NCBI GenBank assembly: GCA_030950395.1
Contig: JAUZRP010000011.1
Coordinates: 54,070 to 118,069, forward strand
Reading direction: 5' to 3'
Source of the DNA: Desulfonauticus sp.
GTDB lineage: Bacteria > Desulfobacterota > Desulfovibrionia > Desulfovibrionales > Desulfonatronovibrionaceae
DNA length: 64,000 bases
Below, one piece after another: positions 43,619 through 53,766 of this stretch. The position numbers and the translations under genes were made by a program. Numbering within the stretch: position 1 is the first letter of the stretch; each line of letters begins with the position of its first letter. A model generated the notes under the pieces. The model was not told where the DNA came from. It made no database searches and saw only the letters and a program-made list of their open reading frames with translations.

Positions 43619-44395
43619 TTAAACCTTAGAATAAAGATAAGAATATTCTCCTTCCTGAGTAGGTAAAATTAAAAAAAGCACCTGTCTGGTTTTATTTAAC
43701 TTTTGAAAAGTGGTAGGAAAATCTTTAAGAGTGGTAAGGCAAATTTCCTGATCTGGCCAGCCTACCCGATAACCAATCACTACCTGACTATTCTCATCAT
43801 AACCAGCCTGCACAAAGGCCTGATAAATTTTTTCTGTTTGTCTGGCAGAAAGATAAATAGCAAAAGCGCTCTTGCTCCGAGCTAACCTTTCAAGAGATTG
43901 ACTATCTGGCACTATAGTAGTGCCTGAAACTCTGGTAAAAATTAAAGTTTGATTAGCTTTAGGCAGGGTAAAAGAAATTTTTGCTTCAGCCGCCAAAGCA
44001 AAAGCAGTTGTAATACCTGGAACGATCTGGTAAGGAACATTTAATTTGTCTAGCTCTTTTAATTGTTCCCATACTGCTCCATAAAGCAAAGGGTCTCCCG
44101 TATGAACGCGCACCACCAATTGATGCTTTTTATATCCCTCAAACAATAAGTTAACAATTTCTTCCAAATCTAAATTAGAGCTATCTATTTTACGCCTGGC
44201 TTTAGAAGACAAAAACAAATTTTCCGGCACCAAAGAACCTGTATAAACGATAAAATCCGCCTCATCTATAAGCTTCTTAGCCTTTACAGTAAGCAACTCA
44301 GGATCTCCAGGCCCTGCCCCTACAAAATAAACAGGATAAAAACTGGAACTAAAAAAAGACTTTTTAGAAAAAATATTTTTTAATAATCTCAACAT
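43619..44395 (-). CDS. cobM: Precorrin-4/cobalt-precorrin-4 C11-methyltransferase
   Basis: VYFVGAGPGDPELLTVKAKKLIDEADFIVYTGSLVP, VRVHTGDPLLYGAVWEQ, VPGITTAFALAAEAKISFTLP. Confidence 0.92.
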   Translation of the reverse strand: MLRLLKNIFSKKSFFSSSFYPVYFVGAGPGDPELLTVKAKKLIDEADFIVYTGSLVPENLFLSSKARRKIDSSNLDLEEIVNLLFEGYKKHQLVVRVHTGDPLLYGAVWEQLKELDKLNVPYQIVPGITTAFALAAEAKISFTLPKANQTLIFTRVSGTTIVPDSQSLERLARSKSAFAIYLSARQTEKIYQAFVQAGYDENSQVVIGYRVGWPDQEICLTTLKDFPTTFQKLNKTRQVLFLILPTQEGEYSYLYSKV

Positions 44396-44436
44396 ATTAA
44401 CTCAAGAAAACTTAAACAGTTTCACTTAGCGCAATT

Positions 44437-45747
44437 TTAAGATTCACTCTGGGCTATGATCTGTTTTAAGCGTAAAAAGCTATCTTCTAAAGTAGATTTT
44501 TCTTCCACAGGTTGGCGCAAAAAATTATTGATAGGCTCAATCAATTCAATGGCTTTATCTATCTCAGGGTTACTACCTTTGGCATAAGCCCCTATATTTA
44601 TCATATCTTCAACCTTTTTATACGTTGATAAAAGGGACAGCACTTTCCGTCCAGCCAAAATTACGTCTTTTGGAGCCACGTCAGAATACAACCTGCTTAC
44701 ACTTTTTAACACGTCAATAGCAGGATAATGACCGTGATCTGCTAGTTCTCTGGTTAAAACAATGTGCCCATCCAGTATGGAACGAACAGCATCTGCCACA
44801 GGCTCGTTAAAATCGTCTCCCTCTACCAAAACAGTATAAATAGCAGTAATGCTACCCTTACTACTTTTACCTGCCCGCTCTAATAAGCGAGGCAAATGAG
44901 TAAACACTGTAGGAGTATATCCTCTAGTAGTAGGAGGTTCACCCGCTGCCAAACCCACTTCCCTTGCTGCCATCGCAAACCTAGTAACAGAATCCATCAT
45001 CAGCAAGACATCTTTTCCCCTGTCTCGAAAGTATTCTGCAATACTTGTAGCTGCATATGCTGCTCTCATCCTTATCAAAGGACTTTGATCCGAAGTAGCC
45101 ACAACTAACACAGAACGCTTTAATCCCTCTTCTCCCAGATCTTTTTCTATAAATTCTCTCACTTCTCTTCCCCGCTCTCCTACCAGGGCAATCACGTTCA
45201 CGTCTGCCTTGGTATAACGAGCAATCATTCCCATAAGAGTACTTTTACCCACTCCAGATCCAGCCATAATCCCCACCCGCTGTCCCTTACCTAAAGTGAG
45301 CAAACCATTAATAGCTCGTATGCCCACGTCTAAAGGTTCTGTAATGCGAGGCCTGTCTAACGGAGAAGGTGGATCATTGTAAAGGGGATAAAAATTGGTA
45401 ATACTAATAGATTCTTTTTGATCTAAAAATTGCCCAAAAGCATCCACAACTCTGCCAAGCAATTGCTCCCCTACGGGAATTAAAGGCGGATGAGCTGAAT
45501 TTTTAATCAAACTGCCCGGAGCAATACCACGCACGTCTCCATAAGGCATAAACAACACAGAGTTTTCTTTAAAACCTACCACCTCTGCTCCTAAATACTT
45601 ATCCCCGGATAAAATTTCACAAGTGGAGCCTAAAGAAGCTTTGATCCCCTGTCCTTCTACAATCAATCCTACCACTTTGCTTACTCGTCCATAAACACGA
45701 GCAAGATTTAAATTGGACACCAAGTCAAAACATTGGCCTAACTTCAA
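44437..45747 (-). CDS. fliI: Flagellum-specific ATP synthase FliI
   Basis: GIMAGSGVGKSTLMGMIARYTKADVNVIALVGERGREVREFIE, DSVTRFAMAAREVGLAAGEPP. Confidence 0.97.
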   Translation of the reverse strand: MKLGQCFDLVSNLNLARVYGRVSKVVGLIVEGQGIKASLGSTCEILSGDKYLGAEVVGFKENSVLFMPYGDVRGIAPGSLIKNSAHPPLIPVGEQLLGRVVDAFGQFLDQKESISITNFYPLYNDPPSPLDRPRITEPLDVGIRAINGLLTLGKGQRVGIMAGSGVGKSTLMGMIARYTKADVNVIALVGERGREVREFIEKDLGEEGLKRSVLVVATSDQSPLIRMRAAYAATSIAEYFRDRGKDVLLMMDSVTRFAMAAREVGLAAGEPPTTRGYTPTVFTHLPRLLERAGKSSKGSITAIYTVLVEGDDFNEPVADAVRSILDGHIVLTRELADHGHYPAIDVLKSVSRLYSDVAPKDVILAGRKVLSLLSTYKKVEDMINIGAYAKGSNPEIDKAIELIEPINNFLRQPVEEKSTLEDSFLRLKQIIAQSES

Positions 45748-45749
45748 CC

Positions 45750-46475
45750 TTACTCCTCCAGACTAAGCTGAGCCAACAATTTATCTATTTCTTTTAATCT
45801 CACCTGAACTTGGTTTTCCACCAATCCTGTCCCATTTTCTACAACTACCCCACCAGGCTCAACCTGAGCTTCTTCTTTTACTTGGGCCATGTTTAACTCT
45901 GGATAGTGCTCTTTTGTTTTATTTAATATTTCCAAAATAAGTTCTTTATCCTGAGGATTTACTTTTATTTTTAATTCCTGCTTACTCTGCATAAACTCCA
46001 AAGCTTCTGTAAATAGTCTTTCTATGATCTTTTCATATTCTTTATCTAAGGTAAAATTTACTATTTTTTCCACGCATTTTCGCACCAACAAAACCAAATC
46101 TTGCTTATAATTAGCAAGTATTGTTTTTTTTTCCTGTTCTAAATTACGAAAAAAAGTTATCCATTTATTTTCCAAATCTTTTTTTAAGGCTATTACCTGT
46201 TTTTGAGCTTCAGCCTGTCCCTTGGCATAACCTTCCTGAAAAGCCTTATTTCGTATATCCTCTGCTTCTTTAATAGCCTTAGTCAAAATTTCTTTTGCTT
46301 TTTGCTCAGCTTTTTGAGTTGCCCTTTCCAAAATTTTTTTTTCAATTTCTTCTGGAGACATTAAATTGTTGCTATACCCTTCCAGCTCTTCCAGCTCTCT
46401 GGCTTGCAAGCCAATTATTACCCTGGCTTTGGTCCTGGGAATACGTTCAGAGTTAGACAAGGACATCACCTCCAC
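45750..46475 (-). CDS. fliH: Flagellar assembly protein FliH
   Basis: Coiled-coil AEDIRNKAFQEGYAKGQAEAQKQ, C-terminal EPGGVVVENGTGLVENQVQVRLKEI; between fliG and fliI. Confidence 0.88.
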   Translation of the reverse strand: MEVMSLSNSERIPRTKARVIIGLQARELEELEGYSNNLMSPEEIEKKILERATQKAEQKAKEILTKAIKEAEDIRNKAFQEGYAKGQAEAQKQVIALKKDLENKWITFFRNLEQEKKTILANYKQDLVLLVRKCVEKIVNFTLDKEYEKIIERLFTEALEFMQSKQELKIKVNPQDKELILEILNKTKEHYPELNMAQVKEEAQVEPGGVVVENGTGLVENQVQVRLKEIDKLLAQLSLEE

Positions 46476-47454
46476 CCTTACCTCCTATGACGATACGTCC
46501 TTCTGCTTCAAGTTTTCTAACGATTTTTACAATATTTTGTTGAGCTGCCTCTACATCAGAAAGCTTGACAGGCCCCATAATCTCCAAATCTTCCTTAATC
46601 ATGTTGGCAGCTCTTTCTGACATATTAGAGAAAAACTTTTCTTTTAGCTCTGGAGGAGCTGTTTTTAGGGCCAAAGTCAAATCTTCATTGCTCACTTCTT
46701 TAAGTACTTCACGAATAGCTCTATCATCCAACTGCATAATATCTTCAAATACAAACATAAGTTGCCTAATTTCCTCAGCCAATTGAGGAGCTTCTTCCTC
46801 AATTTCAGAGAGAACCTCTTCTTCAATGCTTCTTTCCACCGCATTAAGGATCTCGGCCACAGCCTGTACTCCTCCCACTTTCTTGCCTTCTTTAGCACCA
46901 ATAGCAATGAGTTGACTTTGAAGCACCTTATCTACGTCATAAAGCATTTCTTCTGGAACAGACTCTAATTTGGCCAAACGCATTAACACTTCTGGCCGCA
47001 CTCCTGGAGGTAAGTGAGAAATAAGATCTGCCGCATGTTCTGGCGGAAGATGGCCAATAATAAGAGCCAAAGTTTGCGGATGTTCGTTGCGTAAAATCTG
47101 AGCCAAAATTTTAGGGCTCACGTTACTAAGCTCTTTAAAAGGAACCTGTCCAGCATCCAACTCCAGAGAGTCCAGCACGTATTTGGCAGTTTCCTCATCC
47201 ACATTCTCCAGGAGCTTCTTCACCACATCTGGACCACCCAGAAGCATTTCTTTACTAATGGTCAATGTTTCGTTAAATTCTTTTAGTACTTCTTCAGCTG
47301 TTTCTTTAGGTACGCTTTCCATTTCTACCATGGCCTTAGAAATCTTGGCCACATCTCGCCTATCCAATTTTTGAAACACCTGTGAAGCAAACTCTTCTCC
47401 TAAAGCTAAAAGCAAAATAGCAGTTTTCTGAGTGCCTGTTAATTTGTCAGCCAA
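46453..47454 (-). CDS. fliG: Flagellar motor switch protein FliG
   Basis: LTGTQKTAILLLALGEEFASQVFQKL, NEHPQTLALIIGHLPPEHAADLISHLP. Confidence 0.97.
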   Translation of the reverse strand: MADKLTGTQKTAILLLALGEEFASQVFQKLDRRDVAKISKAMVEMESVPKETAEEVLKEFNETLTISKEMLLGGPDVVKKLLENVDEETAKYVLDSLELDAGQVPFKELSNVSPKILAQILRNEHPQTLALIIGHLPPEHAADLISHLPPGVRPEVLMRLAKLESVPEEMLYDVDKVLQSQLIAIGAKEGKKVGGVQAVAEILNAVERSIEEEVLSEIEEEAPQLAEEIRQLMFVFEDIMQLDDRAIREVLKEVSNEDLTLALKTAPPELKEKFFSNMSERAANMIKEDLEIMGPVKLSDVEAAQQNIVKIVRKLEAEGRIVIGGKGGGDVLV

Positions 47455-47455
47455 A

Positions 47456-49057
47456 TTACGCTTCCTCCTCCTTTAACCACATTTTAAGTACTCTAAATGC
47501 TCTCTCAAAATCTTCACTAACCAGTTGTTTAGCCAAAACAGTTTGATCTTCTATTCTCTTTTGCATTTCTAAAGCTTCTCGTTCTTCAGGAGAAAGTTCT
47601 TCCAGGGCTAACTTAGGCTCTCCCTCTGGAAGTTCCTCCACTTCTTCTACTTCTTCCTCTACAACTTCTGGTTTTAGTATAGCCATAACCACTGGACGAA
47701 CCACCAAAAGTAAGAACAGCAGGATAATTACTGTATTTAAAAGAGGCTTACCAACTATCTGAAAATACTGCAAAGCTTTTTGTAACCAGGATGTAGCCTG
47801 AAGTTGCTCTGGTTTACCAAAGGCTAAATTAGTAACTTCTATTTGATCTCCCCTGGTACTATCATAACCAACAGCCTTTTCTACAAGGCCCCTAATCTGA
47901 TCCAAAACTTCCTTTGGAAGAGGCTTGTAAACGTATTCTCCTTTGGCATTTTTTACATACTGACCATCCACAACTACTGCAACGCTAAGCCGTCTTATCT
48001 CTCCTACAGGAGCTATAATTTGTTGCTCTTCTTTATTAATTTCATAGTTGGTAATGGAACTAGTTCTACTTGTTTGTTGAGTAGTACCTGTACCACTTAA
48101 AGTGCTTCCTCTATAAGCTGGCTCAGGAGAACCTGTCTGTAAATTTGTAGTCCCTTTACTTTCTTCTTCTGTTTTTTGTTCACTCCTTACAACAGTAACA
48201 TTGGGATCGTAAAGTTCTTTATGGATTGTTTTGCGGCTAAAATCAATATCTGCACTAACCCTAGCAATAACTTTATCCCTACCGCCCACAATAGGAGCCA
48301 ATAAATCCTCTATCCTCTGCTCCAGAGTTCTCTCTAAAGAGAGCTTATATTCCAATTGAGTAGAAGATAATCCATTTATAATATCTTGTTTTGGCTCATA
48401 TAAAATTCTTCCTCTGGTATCAGAAATCGTTATCCTATCCGGAGTCATTCCCTCTACGCCTGTAGTAATCAAATTAACTATACTTCGCACCTGCTCCTTA
48501 GACAAACTAGCTCCTGGTTTCAAGGTCAAGACCACAGAAGCAGAAGGTGGCTCATTTTCTTCTATAAACAAACTCTTTTGAGGCAACACTAAGTGCACTC
48601 TGGCACTCTCCACCTCGTCAAACTCAGCAATAGTACGCTCTAATTCTCCTTGCAAGGCCCGTTGATAATTAATCTTTTGCACAAAGTCAGTTTGACCTAT
48701 TCTAGTTGAGTCAAATATTTCAAATCCTACTCCCTGACCATGCAAAACCCCTTTGCCAGCTATCATAAGCCTAAGACTATAAACTTTATCTTCAGGTACT
48801 AATATGGTATTACCATTATTGGCCAATTTATAGGGTACTTTTTGTTTTTTCAAAACCTCTACAACTCTGGCAGCATCTTCTGGATATAAATTAGAGTACA
48901 ACACTTTGTAATTTGTACTGTTCAATAAAATAAACAAAACTATACCAACCACAAAAAAGGAAGCTACTAGTCCAGAATATAAAATCTTCTGCGGCAAAGT
49001 ACTATTGTTCCATAATTTTTTTATCAACCTTATCTTTTCTTCTATAAACTGTGCCAT
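47456..49057 (-). CDS. fliF: Flagellar M-ring protein FliF
   Basis: YKVLYSNLYPEDAARVVEVLKKQKVPYKLANNGNTILVPEDKVYSLRLMIAGKG, INYQRALQGELERTI. Confidence 0.97.
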   Translation of the reverse strand: MAQFIEEKIRLIKKLWNNSTLPQKILYSGLVASFFVVGIVLFILLNSTNYKVLYSNLYPEDAARVVEVLKKQKVPYKLANNGNTILVPEDKVYSLRLMIAGKGVLHGQGVGFEIFDSTRIGQTDFVQKINYQRALQGELERTIAEFDEVESARVHLVLPQKSLFIEENEPPSASVVLTLKPGASLSKEQVRSIVNLITTGVEGMTPDRITISDTRGRILYEPKQDIINGLSSTQLEYKLSLERTLEQRIEDLLAPIVGGRDKVIARVSADIDFSRKTIHKELYDPNVTVVRSEQKTEEESKGTTNLQTGSPEPAYRGSTLSGTGTTQQTSRTSSITNYEINKEEQQIIAPVGEIRRLSVAVVVDGQYVKNAKGEYVYKPLPKEVLDQIRGLVEKAVGYDSTRGDQIEVTNLAFGKPEQLQATSWLQKALQYFQIVGKPLLNTVIILLFLLLVVRPVVMAILKPEVVEEEVEEVEELPEGEPKLALEELSPEEREALEMQKRIEDQTVLAKQLVSEDFERAFRVLKMWLKEEEA

Positions 49058-49107
49058 GCCAACTCCCTTATTATCAATTTATTTTTTATAAGTATTTAAA
49101 AATAAAT

Positions 49108-49413
49108 CTAAAAATTTAAATGCATTATTTCTTTATAAGCATCTAAAACTTTATTTCTAACAGCAGCAGTCATTTGCATGGCAATATTTGCTTTTTGTAA
49201 GGCTATCATTAATTCATGAATGTTTTGATTCTCCCCTGCAGCAAAAGATTTTATCATAGATTCTTTTTGTTCCTGGAGATCATTCACTTTTTTTAAAGAT
49301 TTTTTTAAAGTATCGGTAAAAGAATCAACCTTATGTTTAGATTCATTTTTATTTAAGGTTAAATCTTGAGAATTCAAATATGCCTTTAAACCTATATTAT
49401 TTATAGCACTCAT
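49108..49413 (-). CDS. fliE: Flagellar hook-basal body protein FliE
   Basis: SFTDTLKKSLKKVNDLQ, NIHELMIALQKANIAMQMTAAVRNKVLDAYKEIM. Confidence 0.93.
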   Translation of the reverse strand: MSAINNIGLKAYLNSQDLTLNKNESKHKVDSFTDTLKKSLKKVNDLQEQKESMIKSFAAGENQNIHELMIALQKANIAMQMTAAVRNKVLDAYKEIMHLNF

Positions 49414-49424
49414 TGTCTATCCTC

Positions 49425-49862
49425 CTATCTACCGATTTCTAAAGCTTTATTGTACATAGTTTTCACTGTAGTAATTACAGAAACGTTGGCCTCGTATGTT
49501 CTAAGAGTCGTCATCATATTGGCCATTTCTTCTACAACATTAATGTCTGGATAATACACATAGCCATCTTTATCCGCATCCGGATGACTGGGGTCATATA
49601 CTTTCTTAAATGGACGATTATCATTTACTATAGCTCTTACCTTAACCCCTTTAATCTCTCTATCTAAAAAAGAATTCATTTCCTTGGCAAAAGGGGTATC
49701 TAGCGGAACAGCTTGTAAAATCACTGTTTTTCTACGATATGGTCCCCCTTCTGGGGTTCTGGTAGTTTGGGCATTGGCAAGATTCATAGAAATAACATTT
49801 AAACGAGTGCGTTCAGCACTTAAACCAGATGCACCTATGTTTAATGCTGTTAAAAGATCCAT
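49425..49862 (-). CDS. flgC: Flagellar basal-body rod protein FlgC
   Basis: ALNIGASGLSAERTRLNVISMNLANAQTTRTPEGGPYRRKTV. Confidence 0.96.
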   Translation of the reverse strand: MDLLTALNIGASGLSAERTRLNVISMNLANAQTTRTPEGGPYRRKTVILQAVPLDTPFAKEMNSFLDREIKGVKVRAIVNDNRPFKKVYDPSHPDADKDGYVYYPDINVVEEMANMMTTLRTYEANVSVITTVKTMYNKALEIGR

Positions 49863-50272
49863 TATCTAGCCCCCTCCTGAATTATAAGTTTTTCGGTGTC
49901 AAAACTTTTTTTGGTTAGCTGAGCTAACGTATTATAAATCATGGCATTTTTAGCCATCTTGGACATTTCTTTATCCAGATCCACGTTATCATCACCTTGA
50001 ATAACTCTAGGATCAATACTTTTTAATAAATCTGGAGAAATTTTATTGGGATCAAAAGGCATAGGAAGATGTTTGGGATCTGTTCGAGTAATATTTTTTC
50101 TTTCTTCTGCTTCTAAAGCAGCTTGTAATTTATCCTCAAATTCAACCCGCTTGGCTTTATACCCAGGAGTATCAATGTTCGCTATGTTTACAGCGATAAT
50201 ATTTTGACGCACCAGGTGTAAATCCATTGACTTGGCGGTCCAGGGCAAATAACTTTCAAACAATGACTTCAT
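49862..50272 (-). CDS. flgB: Flagellar basal-body rod protein FlgB
   Basis: RQNIIAVNIANIDTPGYKAKRVEFEDKLQ. Confidence 0.95.
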   Translation of the reverse strand: MKSLFESYLPWTAKSMDLHLVRQNIIAVNIANIDTPGYKAKRVEFEDKLQAALEAEERKNITRTDPKHLPMPFDPNKISPDLLKSIDPRVIQGDDNVDLDKEMSKMAKNAMIYNTLAQLTKKSFDTEKLIIQEGAR

Positions 50273-50502
50273 AACCTACCCCCTAAAGTAATCTGGAGTT
50301 ATTCCTGTGTGTTGCAACTATTGTTCCAAAACGCACACAATTTTAATCTGCTCAAAAAATTAAAAATTCTCTTCTATAATCCGATAAATAAAATTATCCG
50401 TAAAATCCAAACATATATCCCCTCAAAAAAAAACAAACCCAAACTAAAATTGGCACACATTGTGCATTTAACAAACGCAAAACACTTATAAGGAGGAATT
50501 TT

Positions 50503-51066
50503 ATGAACGCATTAAATTACGAAATCAACAAAGAATTAGGGGAATGTTATTTATTTATGGGCGAAATGGACAAGGCTGAAGAATATTATCAAAAAGCCTG
50601 CTCTTCCAATGGTAGTCATGCTGATCCTTATTTGGGTCTGGCCACCATTTACATCCACAGGCAAGATTTACAAAAAGCCAAATCTTATTATGAAAAAGCC
50701 TTGGAAATAGAGCCTGAAAACGATAAGGCATTGGCAGGATTAGGCTTATTGGCCGTAGAAAACGGAGATCAAGAACAGGCCTTTTCTTTTTTTAAAAAAG
50801 CATTAGATTTAAATCCCCAAAATATAGTTGCTATTTATGGCTTGGTGCAAGCAGCTTATTCCTTGGATAAAATAGATGAAATTATCACCTATTTACGCAA
50901 CTATTTAGTATTAGATCCAGGAAATGTAGAAGTAAGATATACTTTGGCAGGTTGTCTCTACTCTTTGGGCCAAAAAAAGCAAGCGCTAGACGAATTGAAC
51001 CATATTTTACAAATGGACCCAACTAATAAAAATGCCTTGGAATTAATAGAAAAGATAAAAAATTAA
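50503..51066 (+). CDS. Tetratricopeptide repeat protein
   Basis: Tandem TPR motifs (YLGLATIYIHRQDLQKAKSYYEKALEIEPENDKALAGLGLL), aggagg RBS. Confidence 0.88.
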   Translation: MNALNYEINKELGECYLFMGEMDKAEEYYQKACSSNGSHADPYLGLATIYIHRQDLQKAKSYYEKALEIEPENDKALAGLGLLAVENGDQEQAFSFFKKALDLNPQNIVAIYGLVQAAYSLDKIDEIITYLRNYLVLDPGNVEVRYTLAGCLYSLGQKKQALDELNHILQMDPTNKNALELIEKIKN

Positions 51067-51085
51067 TCCCAAAACATATTATTCA

Positions 51086-51200
51086 ACTGCAAAAATTATT
51101 TTGAACAGTGAAATACGTGTTCAACAATATTTTTTCAATAATTTAAGCTAGTTACAATTTGATAACTTGATCAAAAACCCAAATTTTAGGCTTTTGCAGT
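51086..51200. repeat. Dispersed intergenic element copy B (most complete)
   Basis: actgcaaaaattattttg...tttttcaataatttaagctagttacaatttgataac...caaaaacccaaattttaggcttttgcagtt; short terminal inverted repeat ACTGCAAAA/TTTTGCAGT. Confidence 0.8.
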
Positions 51201-51328
51201 TTATAAAAAACAAAAAATTGTCTAATTAGCTGGAGTTAACAAGGGAAGCAAAAAAACTACGGACACAACTCTGCCCAAAAAACTATCTGCAGTTACGTAT
51301 TCTTTGTGACAAAAGACTTGCAATTTAG

Positions 51329-51961
51329 GTGTTTTTTTGCCAATTGATGATCAAACAGGGGGGATTAATGCAAATTTTATCTATAAAAAGAGCTTTACTA
51401 AGCGTTACAGACAAGACAAACTTGCTTGAGTTAGCCAGCTTTCTAGAACAACAAGGGGTGGAAATCGTCTCTACAGGAGGGACCCAAAAACTTTTAACCT
51501 CCAAAGGGATTAAAGTCACATCCATAACCGAAGTAACTAACTTCCCAGAAATTTTAAACGGCCGGGTAAAAACCCTCCATCCCAACGTACATGCTGGCAT
51601 TTTAGCTGATAAAGATAATCCAGAGCACGTGCAAACTATTAAAAATTTTAATTTAGACTTTTTTGATCTCATTTGTGTAAATTTGTACAATTTTAAAGAA
51701 GCTATAAAAAACTCCCTAGAGCTTAAAGAAGCTGTTGAAAAAATTGACATAGGCGGACCTACCTTGCTTAGAGCAGGAGCCAAAAATTTCCATTCTGTAT
51801 GTGTGTTGCCTGATCCCCAATTTTACGCAGACTTTAAACAAGAATTGATCCAACACAATGGAATAACTCTAACCTTTAGATTAAAAATGGCTACCGAGAC
51901 TTTTAAACTTACATCTAATTACGATAAAATGATTGCAGATTACTTTGAACTCCAGAGCTAA
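51329..51961 (+). CDS. purH: Stand-alone IMP cyclohydrolase (PurH N-terminal MGS-like domain only)
   Basis: KRALLSVTDKTNLLELASFLEQQGVEIVSTGGTQKLL, EVTNFPEILNGRVKTLHPNVHAGIL, EKIDIGGPTLLRAGAKNF; stops before an AICAR transformylase domain. Start likely at MQILSIKR. Confidence 0.9.
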   Translation: MFFCQLMIKQGGLMQILSIKRALLSVTDKTNLLELASFLEQQGVEIVSTGGTQKLLTSKGIKVTSITEVTNFPEILNGRVKTLHPNVHAGILADKDNPEHVQTIKNFNLDFFDLICVNLYNFKEAIKNSLELKEAVEKIDIGGPTLLRAGAKNFHSVCVLPDPQFYADFKQELIQHNGITLTFRLKMATETFKLTSNYDKMIADYFELQS

Positions 51962-51972
51962 GGAGTAACAAA

Positions 51973-53595
51973 ATTTCCAAATTACGCGGCAATCTAACAG
52001 GCTTAAAACCTGCTCAAATAAAAGAGTTAAATAAATTTTATTCCAAACGTTTTCCTGTAGATGCGCCTTTCAGACCGGAATTAGCCCATCAGCTAGCCCG
52101 CCTAAGCCGCTCTATTTCCAGACAAATCGGTCTGGTGATTAACCGTAAAGGCGGGGTAGAAGTGGTTATAGTTGGCGACCACAAGCGTATCGTAATCCCA
52201 TTTTTAAACAAAGTAAAACACGATCCTGCCAGACTAAGCGGAGTTCGTATTCTCCATACCCATTTAGAAGAACAAACTCTGGACCAAGAAGATCTTATGG
52301 ATATGATCTTTTTACGTCTGGATTCTATGGAAGTCTTGACTGTGTCAGAGGAAGGCTCTCCGCGTTCTTTTGCTTGGGCTCACATTTTACCTTCTACCAA
52401 ACAAAACCAGGCCTACTTTCTAAGTCCTCTTTGCCCCTGGGATAAAGCAAATTTCAATCCCCTTGTTTCTGCTCAAAACTTGGAAAAAGAATTAGAGCGC
52501 ATCAGCCAATCCTCTTCACCAGTACAAAGAGAAAACACAGCCTTGCTCATTAGTATAGATAACACCTCTAAAAAAATTCAGGAACAGTCTTTACAAGAAT
52601 TAGAAGAACTGGCCAAAACAGCAGGACTAGAAGTTAAAGGCTATTTTATCCAAAGGGTAAAAAAAATAAATCCTTCCCACATCCTGGGCAAAGGAAAATT
52701 AGCGGAATTGGAAGTGGCTGCTCTCCAACAAGGAGCCTCCATTTTAGTATTTAATAGAGAATTATCCCCATCTCAATTAAGAAACTTAACCAATATCACA
52801 GAACGTAAAGTTCTAGACAGAACCCAACTCATTTTAGACATATTTGCCCAACATGCCAAAACCAAAGCAGGCCAGCTTCAGGTAGAAATGGCCCAATTAA
52901 AATATACTTTGCCTCGTCTTATTAAGCAAAATAGGGCATTTAGCAGATTAGCAGGAGGCATTGGTGGGAGAGGACCAGGAGAAACAAAGCTAGAAATCGA
53001 TAGGAGAAAAATTAGAGACAGAATAAGTAAAATAAAAAAAGACCTTGAGCAAATAAAAAAACAAAGAGCCACAGCCAGAAATCTGCGTCAAAAATCAGAC
53101 ATCCCCACTGTAGCTCTGATAGGTTATACCAACGTTGGCAAATCCACTCTTCTAAATACCCTAACCCAGAGTAACGTGCTCGTGGCCAACAAGCTCTTTG
53201 CCACTCTTGATCCCAGCAGCAAAAAAATGCGCTATCCAGAAAATAAAGAAATTATTTTCACAGACACAGTAGGTTTTATTAGTAATCTACCAACAGATCT
53301 AAAAGAAGCCTTTTCAGCTACGTTAGAAGAACTTTATCCAGCCCATTTACTGCTCCATGTAGCAGACGCAAGCCATCCCGATTTGGAACATCAAATTCAA
53401 GCCGTAGAACATATTTTAAAAGATCTCCATCTAGATGAAAAACCCAAATTGCTAATTTTAAACAAATGGGACAAACTTACTCCATCCCAACAAACAAAAT
53501 TACAATTAACCTACCCTCAGGCCATAGCAATCTCTGCTCTAAAAAAAATAGGCTTAAAAGAATTAACTGAAACAATCCTGCAAACCTTATTTTAA
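51973..53595 (+). CDS. hflX: GTPase HflX (apparent ATT start)
   Basis: GYTNVGKSTLLNTLT, FATLDPSSKKMRYP, FTDTVGFISNLP; the N-terminus extends upstream of the track's 52135 GTG through ISKLRGNLTGLKPAQIKELNKFYSKRFPVDAPFRPELAHQLARLSRSISRQIGLVINRKGG. Confidence 0.85.
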   Translation: MSKLRGNLTGLKPAQIKELNKFYSKRFPVDAPFRPELAHQLARLSRSISRQIGLVINRKGGVEVVIVGDHKRIVIPFLNKVKHDPARLSGVRILHTHLEEQTLDQEDLMDMIFLRLDSMEVLTVSEEGSPRSFAWAHILPSTKQNQAYFLSPLCPWDKANFNPLVSAQNLEKELERISQSSSPVQRENTALLISIDNTSKKIQEQSLQELEELAKTAGLEVKGYFIQRVKKINPSHILGKGKLAELEVAALQQGASILVFNRELSPSQLRNLTNITERKVLDRTQLILDIFAQHAKTKAGQLQVEMAQLKYTLPRLIKQNRAFSRLAGGIGGRGPGETKLEIDRRKIRDRISKIKKDLEQIKKQRATARNLRQKSDIPTVALIGYTNVGKSTLLNTLTQSNVLVANKLFATLDPSSKKMRYPENKEIIFTDTVGFISNLPTDLKEAFSATLEELYPAHLLLHVADASHPDLEHQIQAVEHILKDLHLDEKPKLLILNKWDKLTPSQQTKLQLTYPQAIAISALKKIGLKELTETILQTLF

Positions 53596-53766
53596 ACTTA
53601 ACCTATTCATTTATCCTCGTAGTTCTTACTATACTAAGCCATAATTCCTGGACAGATTTAAGTTTGTAATTGGTAGTGGGGGATAGGCGAGAGGCAAAAA
53701 GTTAGGAGTGAACTGTGATTGAGGAAATGTCTAGATTTTCGGGAGACAGCACACCCAAACAAAACT

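Noticed and set aside
53649-53664. ctggacagattta also present at about 60382, considered as solo IS ends
   Set aside because: A 13-bp match is expected by chance in 64 kb; flanks do not match.
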